Source: G963665185 sp049723905 (GTDB lineage: Bacteria > Desulfobacterota > Desulfovibrionia > Desulfovibrionales > Desulfovibrionaceae). From it: a DNA stretch of 64,000 nucleotides. The notes below the pieces were generated by a model. That model saw only the letters and a program-made list of their open reading frames with translations, was not told the origin of the DNA and searched no databases. Shown one piece after another: positions 41,392 to 50,984 of this stretch. Position 1 is the stretch's first letter; each line of letters opens with the position of its first letter. Location of the stretch: NCBI RefSeq assembly GCF_049723905.1, contig NZ_JBJKFD010000001.1:1860001-1924000 (forward strand). Direction: 5' to 3'. The position numbers and the translations under genes are program-made.

Positions 41392-42231
41392 ATGTTTTTC
41401 GATTTGCTGCCGAAAGGCGGATATGTATGCGCCCACCGTGGAGCCCGCTCCGAGGCCCCGGAAAATACCATGCTGGCGGCCCGCGCCGCCCTGGACGCCA
41501 AGGCAGACTTTTGGGAGCTGGACGTTGCCCTCACCTCGGACAACGCGCTGGTGGTAATCCACGACGACTCTCTGGAACGGACCACGGATGTGCGGGCCCA
41601 CAAGGAATTTCAGAACCGCGCGCCCTGGCCGGTACACGCCTTCCGCTACGCGGAGTTGCGGCGGCTGGACGCGGGAACGTGGTTTCATGCCACCGATCCG
41701 TTCGGGACCATTGCCGCCGGAAAGGTCTCCCGCCAGACACTGGAAAAGTGCCCCGGGCAACGCATCCCCACCCTGCGGGACGCGCTGGAATTTTCCCGCG
41801 ACAACAACCTGCCCGTAAACATAGAAATAAAAGATCAGCTGCACGTGCCCGGAGACCCGGACATTGTAAAAGCCGTGCACAAGGAACTGCTGCGCACCGG
41901 AACCAGGGAGATGGCCCTCATCTCCTCGTTCAACCACGGCTACCTGGCCGCCCTGCGTCGCCTGGACCCGGAAATTCCCATGGCTGCCCTGGTGGAGGGA
42001 CGCCACCCGGACGACATCGTTCGGTATCTCAAAAGCCTGGGAGCCTGCGGCTACCACCCGGACTGCGAAATAACCGATACCGCCCTGGTCCGCGAACTGG
42101 CTGACGCTGGCATAAAGGTGACGCCCTATACGGTGAACGACATGGACCAGGCCGAAGCCTTTTTGCAGGCCGGATGCTTTGCCGTAACCACGGACTTTCC
42201 ACGCAGCCTGCGCCAACGGCTGGCCCCATAG
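41392..42231 (+). CDS. Glycerophosphodiester phosphodiesterase
   Basis: A 279-residue GDPD-family enzyme that hydrolyses glycerophosphodiesters to glycerol 3-phosphate and an alcohol. The catalytic His pair is in VCAHRGARSEAPENT and VVIHDDSLERTTD, and the metal Glu/Asp in FWELDVALTSD. There is no signal peptide, so it acts in the cytoplasm on an imported substrate. It directly abuts the permease gene and is followed by a strong terminator. Confidence 0.92.
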   Translation: MFFDLLPKGGYVCAHRGARSEAPENTMLAARAALDAKADFWELDVALTSDNALVVIHDDSLERTTDVRAHKEFQNRAPWPVHAFRYAELRRLDAGTWFHATDPFGTIAAGKVSRQTLEKCPGQRIPTLRDALEFSRDNNLPVNIEIKDQLHVPGDPDIVKAVHKELLRTGTREMALISSFNHGYLAALRRLDPEIPMAALVEGRHPDDIVRYLKSLGACGYHPDCEITDTALVRELADAGIKVTPYTVNDMDQAEAFLQAGCFAVTTDFPRSLRQRLAP

Positions 42232-42246
42232 AACCTGCCCCGGCTG

Positions 42247-42300
42247 CAACGAAAAAAGCCCCGGCAATCCGTTCAGGGAATTGCCGGGGCTTTTTCGTTG
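42247..42300. terminator. Strong bidirectional terminator
   Basis: CAACGAAAAAAGCCCCGGCA (from 42247) pairs with the sequence ending TTTTTCGTTG at 42300, about 21 bp nearly perfect. It separates the convergent phosphodiesterase and mechanosensitive-channel genes. Confidence 0.93.
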
Positions 42301-42313
42301 CCGTCGGATATGT

Positions 42314-44455
42314 TCACATTTCCATTTTTTCGTCCGAATCCGGGGGCAGCCCCATCACCTCTCTGGCGATTTTCCTGCCTTCCTTCCCGGCCGTGTCGGA
42401 ATCCTGAAAATCCCTATACTCCGGCTTGTTGTCCGCAATATTGTAGATGGTACGCGAGGGGAACGCGAAGCTCACGCCCAGCCGTTCCGCCAGCAGGATG
42501 GCGTCCATGATGAATTTCTCGCGCGATTCCAGCTCTTTGGAACGATTGTTGGTGCCGAAATACATGTCGATCCAGATGTCAATGGACGAATCCCCCAACT
42601 CGTAGATGTAGACGTTGAAGCGATTTTTCCGGGTAAGAGGATGCTCGTAGATAAGTTCGCGCAGCCCTTCCACAAACGCCTGAATCAGCCGGGGCGGCGT
42701 GTCGTACTGCACGCCAAAGGTAGTCTGGTAGCGGCGAAAACTGCGCTTGCCCCTGTTGTCCAAGGGCTGGCTGATGAACCGGGCGTTGGGAATCGTCACC
42801 AGGGAGTCGTCCAGGGTACGAATTTCCGTACTGCGGATGCCCACGCTTTCGATGGTTCCGGAATAGCCCTCCACCACCACATAGTCGCCCACGGTGAATG
42901 GTCTGGTGGCGACGATCATCACGGTGCCGAAGATGTTCTCCACCGTATCCTTGCCAGCCAGGGCCAAAGCCAGGCCGCCGATGCCCAGAGCCGCCAGAAT
43001 GTTCCGGCTGTTGTGGCCGAAGAGCGTGGCCACGGCCACCAGCCCCACCACAAGGACGAGGATTTTGACCACCTGGGCCACGACCTGAAGCATGGTGTCC
43101 TGGGTACGGTTCCGTGTACGGTCCACGAAAAAACCGAAACCGATCTCGACCACAAGGCAGCCCATCCAGGTAAGGGTGATGATGGTCAACAGGTCCAGAA
43201 CAAAGACCCCCGACTGCAGCAGAAACGAGGACGTGGTAACCACCAGCAGGGTGTTGAGCACCAGGGCGCTTACGATTGCGATACGGGCAGGAAGAATGAG
43301 GGACAGGACCGGAGAGCCACCATCATCGCGTTTGAGATTGGGCATCATGCGCGCAAGGCGGCGCAAGATGAGCCCGACCACAAAGCACAGCAAGGGGATA
43401 AGCAGCAGAGCCACCGCCATGCAGACGTACTTCCAGCCATTGATGCCCCAGACCTTCTGCTCCAGGGAGGGGAAATTCATCTGGACCAGATCGTCCACCA
43501 TAACGTGCAGGGGAACGTCTCCGGCCCAGTAGTCGTAGTTGGAATACTGGATTTCCTTGGCCATGCCGTTGGTCATGAAATCGTCGTACACCGCGCTGAC
43601 CACTTCCATGCTCTTGAAAGTGAATTTCCAGGACTTCGTGCCATCGGCGTCCGTGTAGACATTCATGGTGATGATGCCCACGCCGGGACGTACGAGAAAA
43701 ACAGGAAAACTATCAGTAGCCGGGTCCGCGGAAAGCTGCTCGAAATTCAAAGGAGAACGGTAGGCCAGTATCCTGTAGAGCTGTACGGCCCAGATTTCCC
43801 CCAGAGTGTCCCGCACCGCAGGGCTCAGCGGCTCAAGATCGAGGGTCTGGACCGCATCTTCCAAAGTGTACCCGCCAAAGCCCCGGACTCCGGAACGCAA
43901 GGTCAGCGTGGTTCGGTAGGGAGAGGAAAGCTCGCTGACAAAGGTATCGCCTTCCATATCCGCACGCGTCATCTTGTCCAGATGGTTTCTGATCTTCCGG
44001 TACATCTCGTCCAGTATGACGTCCTCTTCCTTGCCCGTGGAAAAGCACCATTTTCCATTGGGCGCCTTTTCCATGCGAAAGATGAAATTATACCCATCTC
44101 TGCCCCCCAGCTGCACGACCAGATGGTCTTTATCGCCGGGTTCTGGAATGTCCCTGACCGGATCGAAATCAATGTTCTGGATGATCAGATTGAGCTTTTT
44201 GGCCGTGCGCAGCAGATAGGTGTCTTTCTGGCTGGCCGAAACGTTTTTGGGCGGCTCTATGCGGGCAAAGACCGTGTCTACCAGGCTGTTGTCGCCTTTT
44301 TCGTAGGCAAGCATGCCCCGGTGCAGGTCCACAAAGGCCTGGCCTACAGGATTCACATCCAGCGCAAACGCCGGGGCCTGCAAAAGAAAAACAAGGCACA
44401 AGGCAGCCAAAAGGTGAAACCGAAAAAACAGGCGAAACCGGGAAAAATGACGCAT
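42314..44455 (-). CDS. MscS-family mechanosensitive ion channel with large periplasmic domain
   Basis: A 713-residue membrane protein. It has a signal peptide (about 1-32), a periplasmic region of about 320 residues, several membrane helices (about 360-480), then the MscS pore helix and beta domain (ALGIGGLALALAGKDTVENIFGTVMI, RPFTVGDYVVVEGYSGTIESVGIRSTEIRT cited by its start, DDSLVTIPNARF). It opens on membrane tension to release solutes under hypoosmotic shock. The function of the periplasmic domain is unknown. Confidence 0.92.
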   Translation of the reverse strand: MRHFSRFRLFFRFHLLAALCLVFLLQAPAFALDVNPVGQAFVDLHRGMLAYEKGDNSLVDTVFARIEPPKNVSASQKDTYLLRTAKKLNLIIQNIDFDPVRDIPEPGDKDHLVVQLGGRDGYNFIFRMEKAPNGKWCFSTGKEEDVILDEMYRKIRNHLDKMTRADMEGDTFVSELSSPYRTTLTLRSGVRGFGGYTLEDAVQTLDLEPLSPAVRDTLGEIWAVQLYRILAYRSPLNFEQLSADPATDSFPVFLVRPGVGIITMNVYTDADGTKSWKFTFKSMEVVSAVYDDFMTNGMAKEIQYSNYDYWAGDVPLHVMVDDLVQMNFPSLEQKVWGINGWKYVCMAVALLLIPLLCFVVGLILRRLARMMPNLKRDDGGSPVLSLILPARIAIVSALVLNTLLVVTTSSFLLQSGVFVLDLLTIITLTWMGCLVVEIGFGFFVDRTRNRTQDTMLQVVAQVVKILVLVVGLVAVATLFGHNSRNILAALGIGGLALALAGKDTVENIFGTVMIVATRPFTVGDYVVVEGYSGTIESVGIRSTEIRTLDDSLVTIPNARFISQPLDNRGKRSFRRYQTTFGVQYDTPPRLIQAFVEGLRELIYEHPLTRKNRFNVYIYELGDSSIDIWIDMYFGTNNRSKELESREKFIMDAILLAERLGVSFAFPSRTIYNIADNKPEYRDFQDSDTAGKEGRKIAREVMGLPPDSDEKMEM

Positions 44456-44703
44456 ATCTTCAACTCTCCTTGTACGCAGGGAGGGGAATTATCATGTTGC
44501 ACAGACTGCTACAGATACTTCATCCCGCCCGATTATACAAAAGTAAATGTGAAGGGCAACGGGCACATGGAGGGAAGAAAATATCAGGTAGCAAGACTTA
44601 GAGAAGCGTGGTTTGCTCTCCCATCTGATAGCCTGGAAGGCTAAAAAACAGACAATTACAGAATAAAAAATAACAACAAAAGACGTTAAAAAACTCGTAG
44701 CTT

Positions 44704-46212
44704 TTACCCTGTAACTTTATCCTTCCCGGCTGAGAACTCATGAGAAGACTCCAAAGACTTCTCTACAATGTTTGCTGGTAAAGATTTCTTAGGGCTTATT
44801 CCCATGTCTCTAAGCATTTCTGCCTGACGGATCAGGTTGCCCGTACCATCGTAGAACTTGGTACAGGCCTTATTATAAGATTCCTGGGTCATCCTGATAC
44901 GTTTGCCAACATCTTCTAAGTCTTCAACAAAGTTAACGAATTTGTCGTACAGTAGCCCGCCACGCTTGGCGATATCCTGCGCGTTTTGATTCTGTTGCTC
45001 CTGCCGCCACAGATGAGCCACAGTGCGGATCACAAATAGCAACGTCGTGGGGCTGACAAGAAGCACGTTTTTATTCCAGGCCTCCTGCCAAAGGGCTGCG
45101 TCGCAAGAGATGGCAAGCATGAAAGCTGATTCCACGGGAATGAACATTATCACACAATCTAAAGATTTCACGCCATACAGAGCTTGATAATTTTTAGAAG
45201 ACAGATCCTTAATATGACCTTTGATTGAGGCCATATGGCGCTTGGATGCAGCTGTTCGCTGTGCTTCATCCTCTGCCTCGGCGTATTCCAGATACGCATT
45301 AAGCGAGACTTTGGAGTCGACAACCAAGTACTTGTCCTCGGGAAGATTAATAATCACATCTGGTTGAGCCCGACTGCCATCTTCTCGTGTATGGCTTTTC
45401 TGAACCGTATACTCTTGGTCCTTACGTAAACCTGAACTCTCTAAAATCCGCTCAAGGATCAACTCACCCCAGTCACCACGGATTTTGGACTGCCCCTTCA
45501 AGGCGCTGGTCAAATTTTTAGCATCATCAGAGAGTTGGGTATTAAGCTCCATGAGTTGTTTGACTTGGCTAGCCAAGGCCGAACGGTCTTTATTTTCCTG
45601 ATAGTAGGTCTTTTCCACTTGATCTTTGAACTCGCGCAATTGGTGTTGTAATGGATCCAGCAGATGCTTAATGTTTTTTTGATTCTGGTCGGTGAATCGC
45701 TTGGATTTATCTTCCAAGATCTGATTTGCAAGCTCTTTGAACTGTAAAGAAAGATGCTCCCTGGCCTGCTCCAGCAAAGCCAATTTTTCCGCCCCCTGCT
45801 GTTGCTCTGCCTTAAGTTGTGTACTCAACGAGGCTTCACTCGCCCTCAGTTCCTGCAGACGGGACTCCAAATCCTCCTTCACCTGAGTCAAAACGAAAAT
45901 AGATTTAGCGTCAGACTCAATCTTTTCATCGCGGGCCACGATGGTTGAGCGGGCGGCGCCAAGCTGCTGACTCAGCTCGGACAGTTGGTCTGTCAATCTG
46001 TTGTTTTCCACCTTAGCCTTATCCAACTCTGTTTCCAGCTTTGGTACCCGAGTCAATTGCTCCTCAAATACTGCAATCTGGGGCTGTACCTGCGCACGAG
46101 CGTGCGCTGCCGCAACCTGAGCTCGCTGACGGCCAAAAAAAGAGGCGACAATCAAACCGATTATCAGCCCGAAAACCAAAGCCCCCAGCAGAATCATAAC
46201 ATCAGTAGGCAT
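44704..46212 (-). CDS. rmuC: RmuC-family DNA recombination protein
   Basis: A 502-residue protein with an N-terminal membrane anchor (MILLGALVFGLIIGLIVASFF), a long coiled coil (about 30-210), and the RmuC nuclease-like domain (KGQSKIRGDWGELILERILE, DVIINLPEDKYLVVDSKVSLNAYLEY and CVIMFIPVESAFM). RmuC limits inversion at short repeats. GGAGGAGAG precedes the start. Codon use is noticeably AT-richer than the neighbours, hinting at later acquisition. The 248 bp after it (44456-44703) contain no gene I can support. Confidence 0.93.
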   Translation of the reverse strand: MPTDVMILLGALVFGLIIGLIVASFFGRQRAQVAAAHARAQVQPQIAVFEEQLTRVPKLETELDKAKVENNRLTDQLSELSQQLGAARSTIVARDEKIESDAKSIFVLTQVKEDLESRLQELRASEASLSTQLKAEQQQGAEKLALLEQAREHLSLQFKELANQILEDKSKRFTDQNQKNIKHLLDPLQHQLREFKDQVEKTYYQENKDRSALASQVKQLMELNTQLSDDAKNLTSALKGQSKIRGDWGELILERILESSGLRKDQEYTVQKSHTREDGSRAQPDVIINLPEDKYLVVDSKVSLNAYLEYAEAEDEAQRTAASKRHMASIKGHIKDLSSKNYQALYGVKSLDCVIMFIPVESAFMLAISCDAALWQEAWNKNVLLVSPTTLLFVIRTVAHLWRQEQQNQNAQDIAKRGGLLYDKFVNFVEDLEDVGKRIRMTQESYNKACTKFYDGTGNLIRQAEMLRDMGISPKKSLPANIVEKSLESSHEFSAGKDKVTG

Positions 46213-46416
46213 TCCTACTCTCCTCCCCTACCTGAACCACTATTTTATGTTGTAATGCCGGACGATTAGAAATCCCCATTAAATTTTTGGCAGACCCGCA
46301 AATAAAAAAATGGGGAAAGGCGTGAAGCGATACGAACACTTTTATTTATAGCTATTACTACGAAAAATCAAAGCTGCTTCCCCTACCACGTAGAGCCATG
46401 GCCTAAGTGGTTCAAA

Positions 46417-46453
46417 GCCTGATGCCGCACACTGTTCCTGCGCGGCATCAGGC
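46417..46453 (-). terminator. Terminator of the lipoprotein gene
   Basis: GCCTGATGCCGC (46417-46428) pairs perfectly with 46442-46453 around 13 nt. On the minus strand it is followed by TTTG only, so the T-run is short. It lies 17 nt after the stop at 46470. Confidence 0.75.
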
Positions 46454-46469
46454 AAAACTCTCGGGCCGA

Positions 46470-47603
46470 TTATTGCGCCGGAATGGTCACCTGTACGGGC
46501 AATGACTGGGAACTGTCGTCTATGAGGGTAAAGGCCAGCATCAGAAAGGAAAAGACCTGCTTGGTGGCAATGTCGTGGTCGTCCACCCAAAACCAGTGCC
46601 CACGGCATTTGACGGCAACAAAAGCGGCCTCCGGCTGCGTCGCCCCGGACTGCACGGCAATGCCGCTCAAAAGCCCCTCGCCAGAAACATCCCCGGAGGT
46701 ATCCGAAACACCGGGCAGGGCACAATGCGACACGACATCTTCTTCCGGGATATTCACCCGCACCGCAACGGTAGCCAGAATCTGCAACAGGGAATAGGTC
46801 TGCACGGCAATTTCCCGGCGGGTTCGGGGCTCCGGGGCGTTCACCAGCACATATTCACGCACGGTGGGGTCAAGATCCAACAACGTCTGGAGTTCTTCCA
46901 CCAGAGCGTTTACTTCCGAGGTCGGCTTCGGACTTCCCAAAAGCATGCATGGCCGGAGCTGTTGCCCTGCCTGCCGCCCGGCCGGTCGGGCAATCACATG
47001 CATGGCGTTAAGGTATTGCAGGCGGGAGATGATATCCACAACCCGGCGGAAAGCAGGCTGGGACGGAATGTGCCCATACGAAGAAAAGGTCTCATTGCGC
47101 AGGCCGTTTATGGAGCGTACGCCCAGGCGAAACAAAAATTCAGCCGACGCCCCGGATTCTATGCTCAGCATGACGTTGACCAAAGGCATGGGCGACATGA
47201 CGCCCCGCCGGAACGGTGCCCCTGTCATGGGGCGGTAGGTGATGGTTGGCCGGTCCGTATATTTTCCGGAAAGCCCAAGCTCCCCTTCGCTGAAAGTGCT
47301 TGCCGAGGCCATGTCGAACACCGAGCGGGAAAAAGTAAACGAACCTCCGGCCTCCAGGGTGTAACCGGCCACAATGTCGCCGATATCCACAAAGAAAAGC
47401 GGCTCCACATAGCGGATTTTGACAATGTTCAACAGAATCTGCCGCTTCCAGGACTCGGTCAGCGAGGTATTGTAGTTGGCACGGTCCACCATAACCTTGC
47501 CCGGCCCCACGCCCGCGCATCCGGCCAGCAGCGCCAGCAAAATCACCATCAATCCCAGCCTGCCAACGCTCCAACGGACCGACCTGATATCCTTTCCCGG
47601 CAT
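46470..47603 (-). CDS. Putative lipoprotein of unknown function
   Basis: A 377-residue protein with a type II signal peptide: hydrophobic 15-28 and lipobox LLAGC with Cys29. The mature part has no motif I recognise; it has several short hydrophobic strands and looks like a mixed alpha/beta outer-membrane or periplasmic lipoprotein. I start at the ATG at 47603 after GGAG; the open frame extends 70 codons further. It follows two exported hydrolase genes in the same direction, separated by a terminator. Confidence 0.75.
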   Translation of the reverse strand: MPGKDIRSVRWSVGRLGLMVILLALLAGCAGVGPGKVMVDRANYNTSLTESWKRQILLNIVKIRYVEPLFFVDIGDIVAGYTLEAGGSFTFSRSVFDMASASTFSEGELGLSGKYTDRPTITYRPMTGAPFRRGVMSPMPLVNVMLSIESGASAEFLFRLGVRSINGLRNETFSSYGHIPSQPAFRRVVDIISRLQYLNAMHVIARPAGRQAGQQLRPCMLLGSPKPTSEVNALVEELQTLLDLDPTVREYVLVNAPEPRTRREIAVQTYSLLQILATVAVRVNIPEEDVVSHCALPGVSDTSGDVSGEGLLSGIAVQSGATQPEAAFVAVKCRGHWFWVDDHDIATKQVFSFLMLAFTLIDDSSQSLPVQVTIPAQ

Positions 47604-47644
47604 AGCGGCTCCATTTTCGGCACATGCCAAACATTGCAGACCAT

Positions 47645-47688
47645 CGAAAAAGCTGCCCGAAACGAAGGAGTTCCTCGTCCCGGGCAGC
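47645..47688 (-). terminator. Terminator downstream of the hydrolase pair
   Basis: GCTGCCCG (47652-47659) pairs with CGGGCAGC (47681-47688), with inner pairing ACGA/TCGT. On the minus strand a TTTTTC run follows, so it is a good intrinsic terminator for the hydrolase gene that stops at 47744. Confidence 0.85.
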
Positions 47689-47743
47689 CCCCCCAATATA
47701 ACCTGGAATCCCAGGCTGAAACCAGCCCGGCATTCAGAGTTAT

Positions 47744-49009
47744 CTATTTGAAACTCTCGTCCAGCCAGTCGAAAAGTACCTGGCCGACAAGACTGCGGTT
47801 TTCCATGACACAATGGTTGGTTGCGCCTTCGTTGGTCGGCGTTATCACCATTTTCTTTTTAGGGTTGGGGAAATTATCCATGGCTATTTGCTGCTGCCGC
47901 TGCACTTCGTCGCTCTTGTACTCGCCCTCGCCCGCAATGATCAGGGCGGGCACGGCAATCTTGGCCGGGTCGAAAGTATTGCCCTTGTTGGCAGGAATCA
48001 GTCCGGCGGGTTCGTCCACGCCGTAACGCCAACAAATGGAGCGAACCACATCCCTATGGAACGAGGACCAGGAAGCCATTTCCTCTTTGCTCGCCAAGGC
48101 CGCGGGCATGGTGGCGAACAGGGCCTCGGCGTCCACAACTCCGGAATTCATGGCAATGGCCTTGATACGCGGGTCGTGCTGTGCGGCCTGGGGAACAAAC
48201 AACCCACCGCCGCTGATGCCGTAGGCGGCCAAATACCTGGGGTCCACGTCGGCACGGCTGAGGGCGTAGTCCACAACAGGCTTCATGGCGACGTTGGTAT
48301 CCGTACGGAATACCTTGCCAGCAAAGGGCATAAGCCCCTGCCCGGGCAGGTCCACGGTCATAAAGTTGTAGCCGCGCTCAAAGGCCTGGGGCGCAATGTA
48401 AAAATACAGGTCCTCTATGAAGGTCTCGCCACCGCCGATCATCAGCAGGGTCTTGTGCGGTCCCTTGCCTGCCGCGGCCCGAAAAAATCCCGGCAGCACC
48501 GTGCCCTCGAAGGGAATTTCAAAATATTCCAGGGGCGGGTCGAAAAGCGTGCCCACCTTTTTCATCAGGCTGCGGCACTTGAGCCCCCGTTTCAACATTT
48601 CCGGGTTGTCCGGCAGCATGCCGATAAGCGAAAGACGGTAGGCATAAGCAGCCCGAAGCAACTGCTCGCGGGCGCTGACCGTGTGTCCGGCTGCCAGGGA
48701 TTTTTCCCCCCTTGCCTCGGCACGCTGGGCCAGCCCGTACCATTCTTTGTTCCAACTTGCCGCGTCGCCGTCCTCGATCTGCGAGGCCACGTAGAACGCC
48801 TCGCCGACTTCCACCCCATGGTTCACGGCAGAACCAAGGGCCAGATTGCCAAAATGAAAATCCATATCCCCGTCTTTGAAAACATACCCGTAGGATGTGG
48901 CATGGGCGTCGTAAGCCTTTGCATCACCGGCCCAGGGGCACAAAAGAACGCAGATCTGGAGCATGCACACGAACAACACAAGCCCGAATGGTTTCCACAC
49001 TGTTTTCAT
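47744..49009 (-). CDS. Exported alpha/beta hydrolase (first of two paralogues)
   Basis: A 421-residue protein with a Sec signal peptide (about 1-32, ending AKA). The alpha/beta-hydrolase core holds the nucleophile elbow YGISGGGLF, and a distal His in TNHCVMENRSLV fits the catalytic His. The N-terminal helical region (about 35-160) resembles FrsA/DUF1100-type esterases. It is therefore a periplasmic esterase or acylase of unknown substrate. I start at the ATG at 49009 after GGGAGAGAG. It is 20 bp downstream of a longer paralogue. Confidence 0.85.
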   Translation of the reverse strand: MKTVWKPFGLVLFVCMLQICVLLCPWAGDAKAYDAHATSYGYVFKDGDMDFHFGNLALGSAVNHGVEVGEAFYVASQIEDGDAASWNKEWYGLAQRAEARGEKSLAAGHTVSAREQLLRAAYAYRLSLIGMLPDNPEMLKRGLKCRSLMKKVGTLFDPPLEYFEIPFEGTVLPGFFRAAAGKGPHKTLLMIGGGETFIEDLYFYIAPQAFERGYNFMTVDLPGQGLMPFAGKVFRTDTNVAMKPVVDYALSRADVDPRYLAAYGISGGGLFVPQAAQHDPRIKAIAMNSGVVDAEALFATMPAALASKEEMASWSSFHRDVVRSICWRYGVDEPAGLIPANKGNTFDPAKIAVPALIIAGEGEYKSDEVQRQQQIAMDNFPNPKKKMVITPTNEGATNHCVMENRSLVGQVLFDWLDESFK

Positions 49010-49029
49010 AGCGTTTCTCTCTCCCTGGT

Positions 49030-50748
49030 TCACGGTTTTGCCCTTTCATCCAGCCAGTTCAGCAAACGTTCGCTGGAAAGCATGGGCGCGCCAAGCTGGC
49101 AATGAAACTGGCCGCCTTGGGACGCATCAAATTCAAGAAATGTTTTGGGAGCCTGCAAGGCATTGTAGAAAATCCTGCCCTGCTCCGCCGACCCGGCCAC
49201 CTGGTCCTGGCTGGAGTTTGCCACCAGCATTTCGGCTGTAATTTTGCCGATGCTTTGCTCCAGGGTGAACTTCTGCAGCTTTTTGAACAGATCGTACGGC
49301 GTGGGAGCCTGGAAGGTCCAAAGCATCTGACTGATGAACTGGTCCAATTCCGGATGCGCTTCCATTTCCGTGGCAGCCAGGGCGTTCACGATGTCCTTGT
49401 CCTTGGACGCTTCCACGGCCTTGCGCACTTCGGCGGGGAATTTTGTCATGGTGCCGTCGAACACGCTGTACACACCGCTGTCCACAATGCCCCACCGGAT
49501 GCGCTTTTCATACGCCAGGGCACGCGGCACAAGGTAACCGCCCATGGAATAACCCAAAAGCGCAACGCGCTTGGCGTCCACCTGAGGCTGCTTCAGGACG
49601 AAATCCACCACCGGGGTGACCACCTTTTCCCAATCGTAGCGAAAGGGAATCTTCTGCTCGTGGATGGTGGCGCCCTGGCCCGGACCTTCAAAAATCAGGC
49701 AGTTGTAACCACGCTTGGCCGCCTGAGTCCCTATGATGAAGTAGAGGTCCTCTGCCGTGCCGTCGAGGCCGGTTTGAATGAGCAGGGTGGGACGTTTCTT
49801 GCCGCTGTTGTCCGGCGTAACAAAATACCCCTGCAGGGTGGTTTTTTCGTAGGGAATGCGCACCGGCTTGATGCGCCCGTTGGAAAGCCCGGCCGCCTTC
49901 AGAAAGGCGTCACGCCCGTTCTTCCAGGCCGTGAACCCGCGCGGATCGGTATTGTACATGTAGATGCAGGAGGCGCGGAAATAGTTGGACGCCCGCAGGT
50001 AGGCCTCCTGCGCGCTGACGGCGTGGCCCGAGGTGGCAAATTCCAACGCCATGGAGCGGACCTTCACGGCCATGCCGTGCCAGGCCCGGTACCAGCTTTC
50101 CTTGTCGAAATCCTTTACCTGGCTGGTTATGGTCAGCAGTTCGCCCATATCCGCCCCGCCCGTGGCGGTCAGGCCGAAGCGCCACAAGCTCTGGAAAACA
50201 AAGGCTCCGTCATTGAACAAAAATTTATCCAGGGCGCGTTCGGCAATGTCGCGGGGATCGTTGTTCGGCTTGCCGCGGTAGACATCCCAGTCCGTAACCT
50301 CGCCGCTAATGAACACCTGGCCGGGCAAAGGAAAATGGGTGTGGATGAATATCCATTTCTTGTCCACGCCCGTGTGCTCTTCGAGCGCATCCGCCAGGGC
50401 GACCATGAGCCCCTGCACATCGTCGTCGCTAAAAAACCCCGGCACATAGAGATCCACAAACAGGGGCCTGTCTATGTTTTTGCCTTCGTAGACAATGGCG
50501 TCGAAGGTCTGCCAATAGTAGGTGATGAACGATTCCTTGAGCCCCGTGGCCTTACTGACGTCCTTGCTTACGGACGCAAGCACGGAAACAACGTCGAGAT
50601 CCGTGGGCACGTACGAGACCCTGACCATGGGGTCTTCCGGAACAAGCCCGCCAGAGGCACTTGCCGCCCCCTGCCAAAGAAAAATGGAGACAAACAAGCA
50701 TAAGGCCATGTTCCCTGCGCGGTGCAATGTACTCACCCGAATAGACAT
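49030..50748 (-). CDS. Exported alpha/beta hydrolase (second paralogue, longer N-terminus)
   Basis: A 572-residue protein with a signal peptide (about 1-32, SASG). The nucleophile is in LLGYSMGGYLV, with the same helical module before the core (SALDEA-like repeat SMALEFATSGHAVSAQEAYLRASNYFRAS) as in the neighbour, and a C-terminal HCQLGAP that fits the catalytic His. An extra N-terminal domain of about 200 residues has no recognised family. I start at the ATG at 50748. Its gene probably shares a transcript with the shorter paralogue. Confidence 0.83.
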   Translation of the reverse strand: MSIRVSTLHRAGNMALCLFVSIFLWQGAASASGGLVPEDPMVRVSYVPTDLDVVSVLASVSKDVSKATGLKESFITYYWQTFDAIVYEGKNIDRPLFVDLYVPGFFSDDDVQGLMVALADALEEHTGVDKKWIFIHTHFPLPGQVFISGEVTDWDVYRGKPNNDPRDIAERALDKFLFNDGAFVFQSLWRFGLTATGGADMGELLTITSQVKDFDKESWYRAWHGMAVKVRSMALEFATSGHAVSAQEAYLRASNYFRASCIYMYNTDPRGFTAWKNGRDAFLKAAGLSNGRIKPVRIPYEKTTLQGYFVTPDNSGKKRPTLLIQTGLDGTAEDLYFIIGTQAAKRGYNCLIFEGPGQGATIHEQKIPFRYDWEKVVTPVVDFVLKQPQVDAKRVALLGYSMGGYLVPRALAYEKRIRWGIVDSGVYSVFDGTMTKFPAEVRKAVEASKDKDIVNALAATEMEAHPELDQFISQMLWTFQAPTPYDLFKKLQKFTLEQSIGKITAEMLVANSSQDQVAGSAEQGRIFYNALQAPKTFLEFDASQGGQFHCQLGAPMLSSERLLNWLDERAKP

Positions 50749-50984
50749 GCGTTCTTTCCCCCGTGTGATGTTTCCTCCACAGCAAGCATGGCCCTCCAAT
50801 CGCCGACCATAAGGACCTATTCCAGGCACTCACCGCGTATGCAGTACAATCAGGAATCTCACACAGGGTGTCACATGCATTAATTTTGTCAAAAGATACG
50901 CACGTGAATTCCCGTGAAAAAAAATATAACAGGCTGTTTTCAAAGGAGATACATGAAAGGCACCAAAACGGTGCAAAGGCGGAA

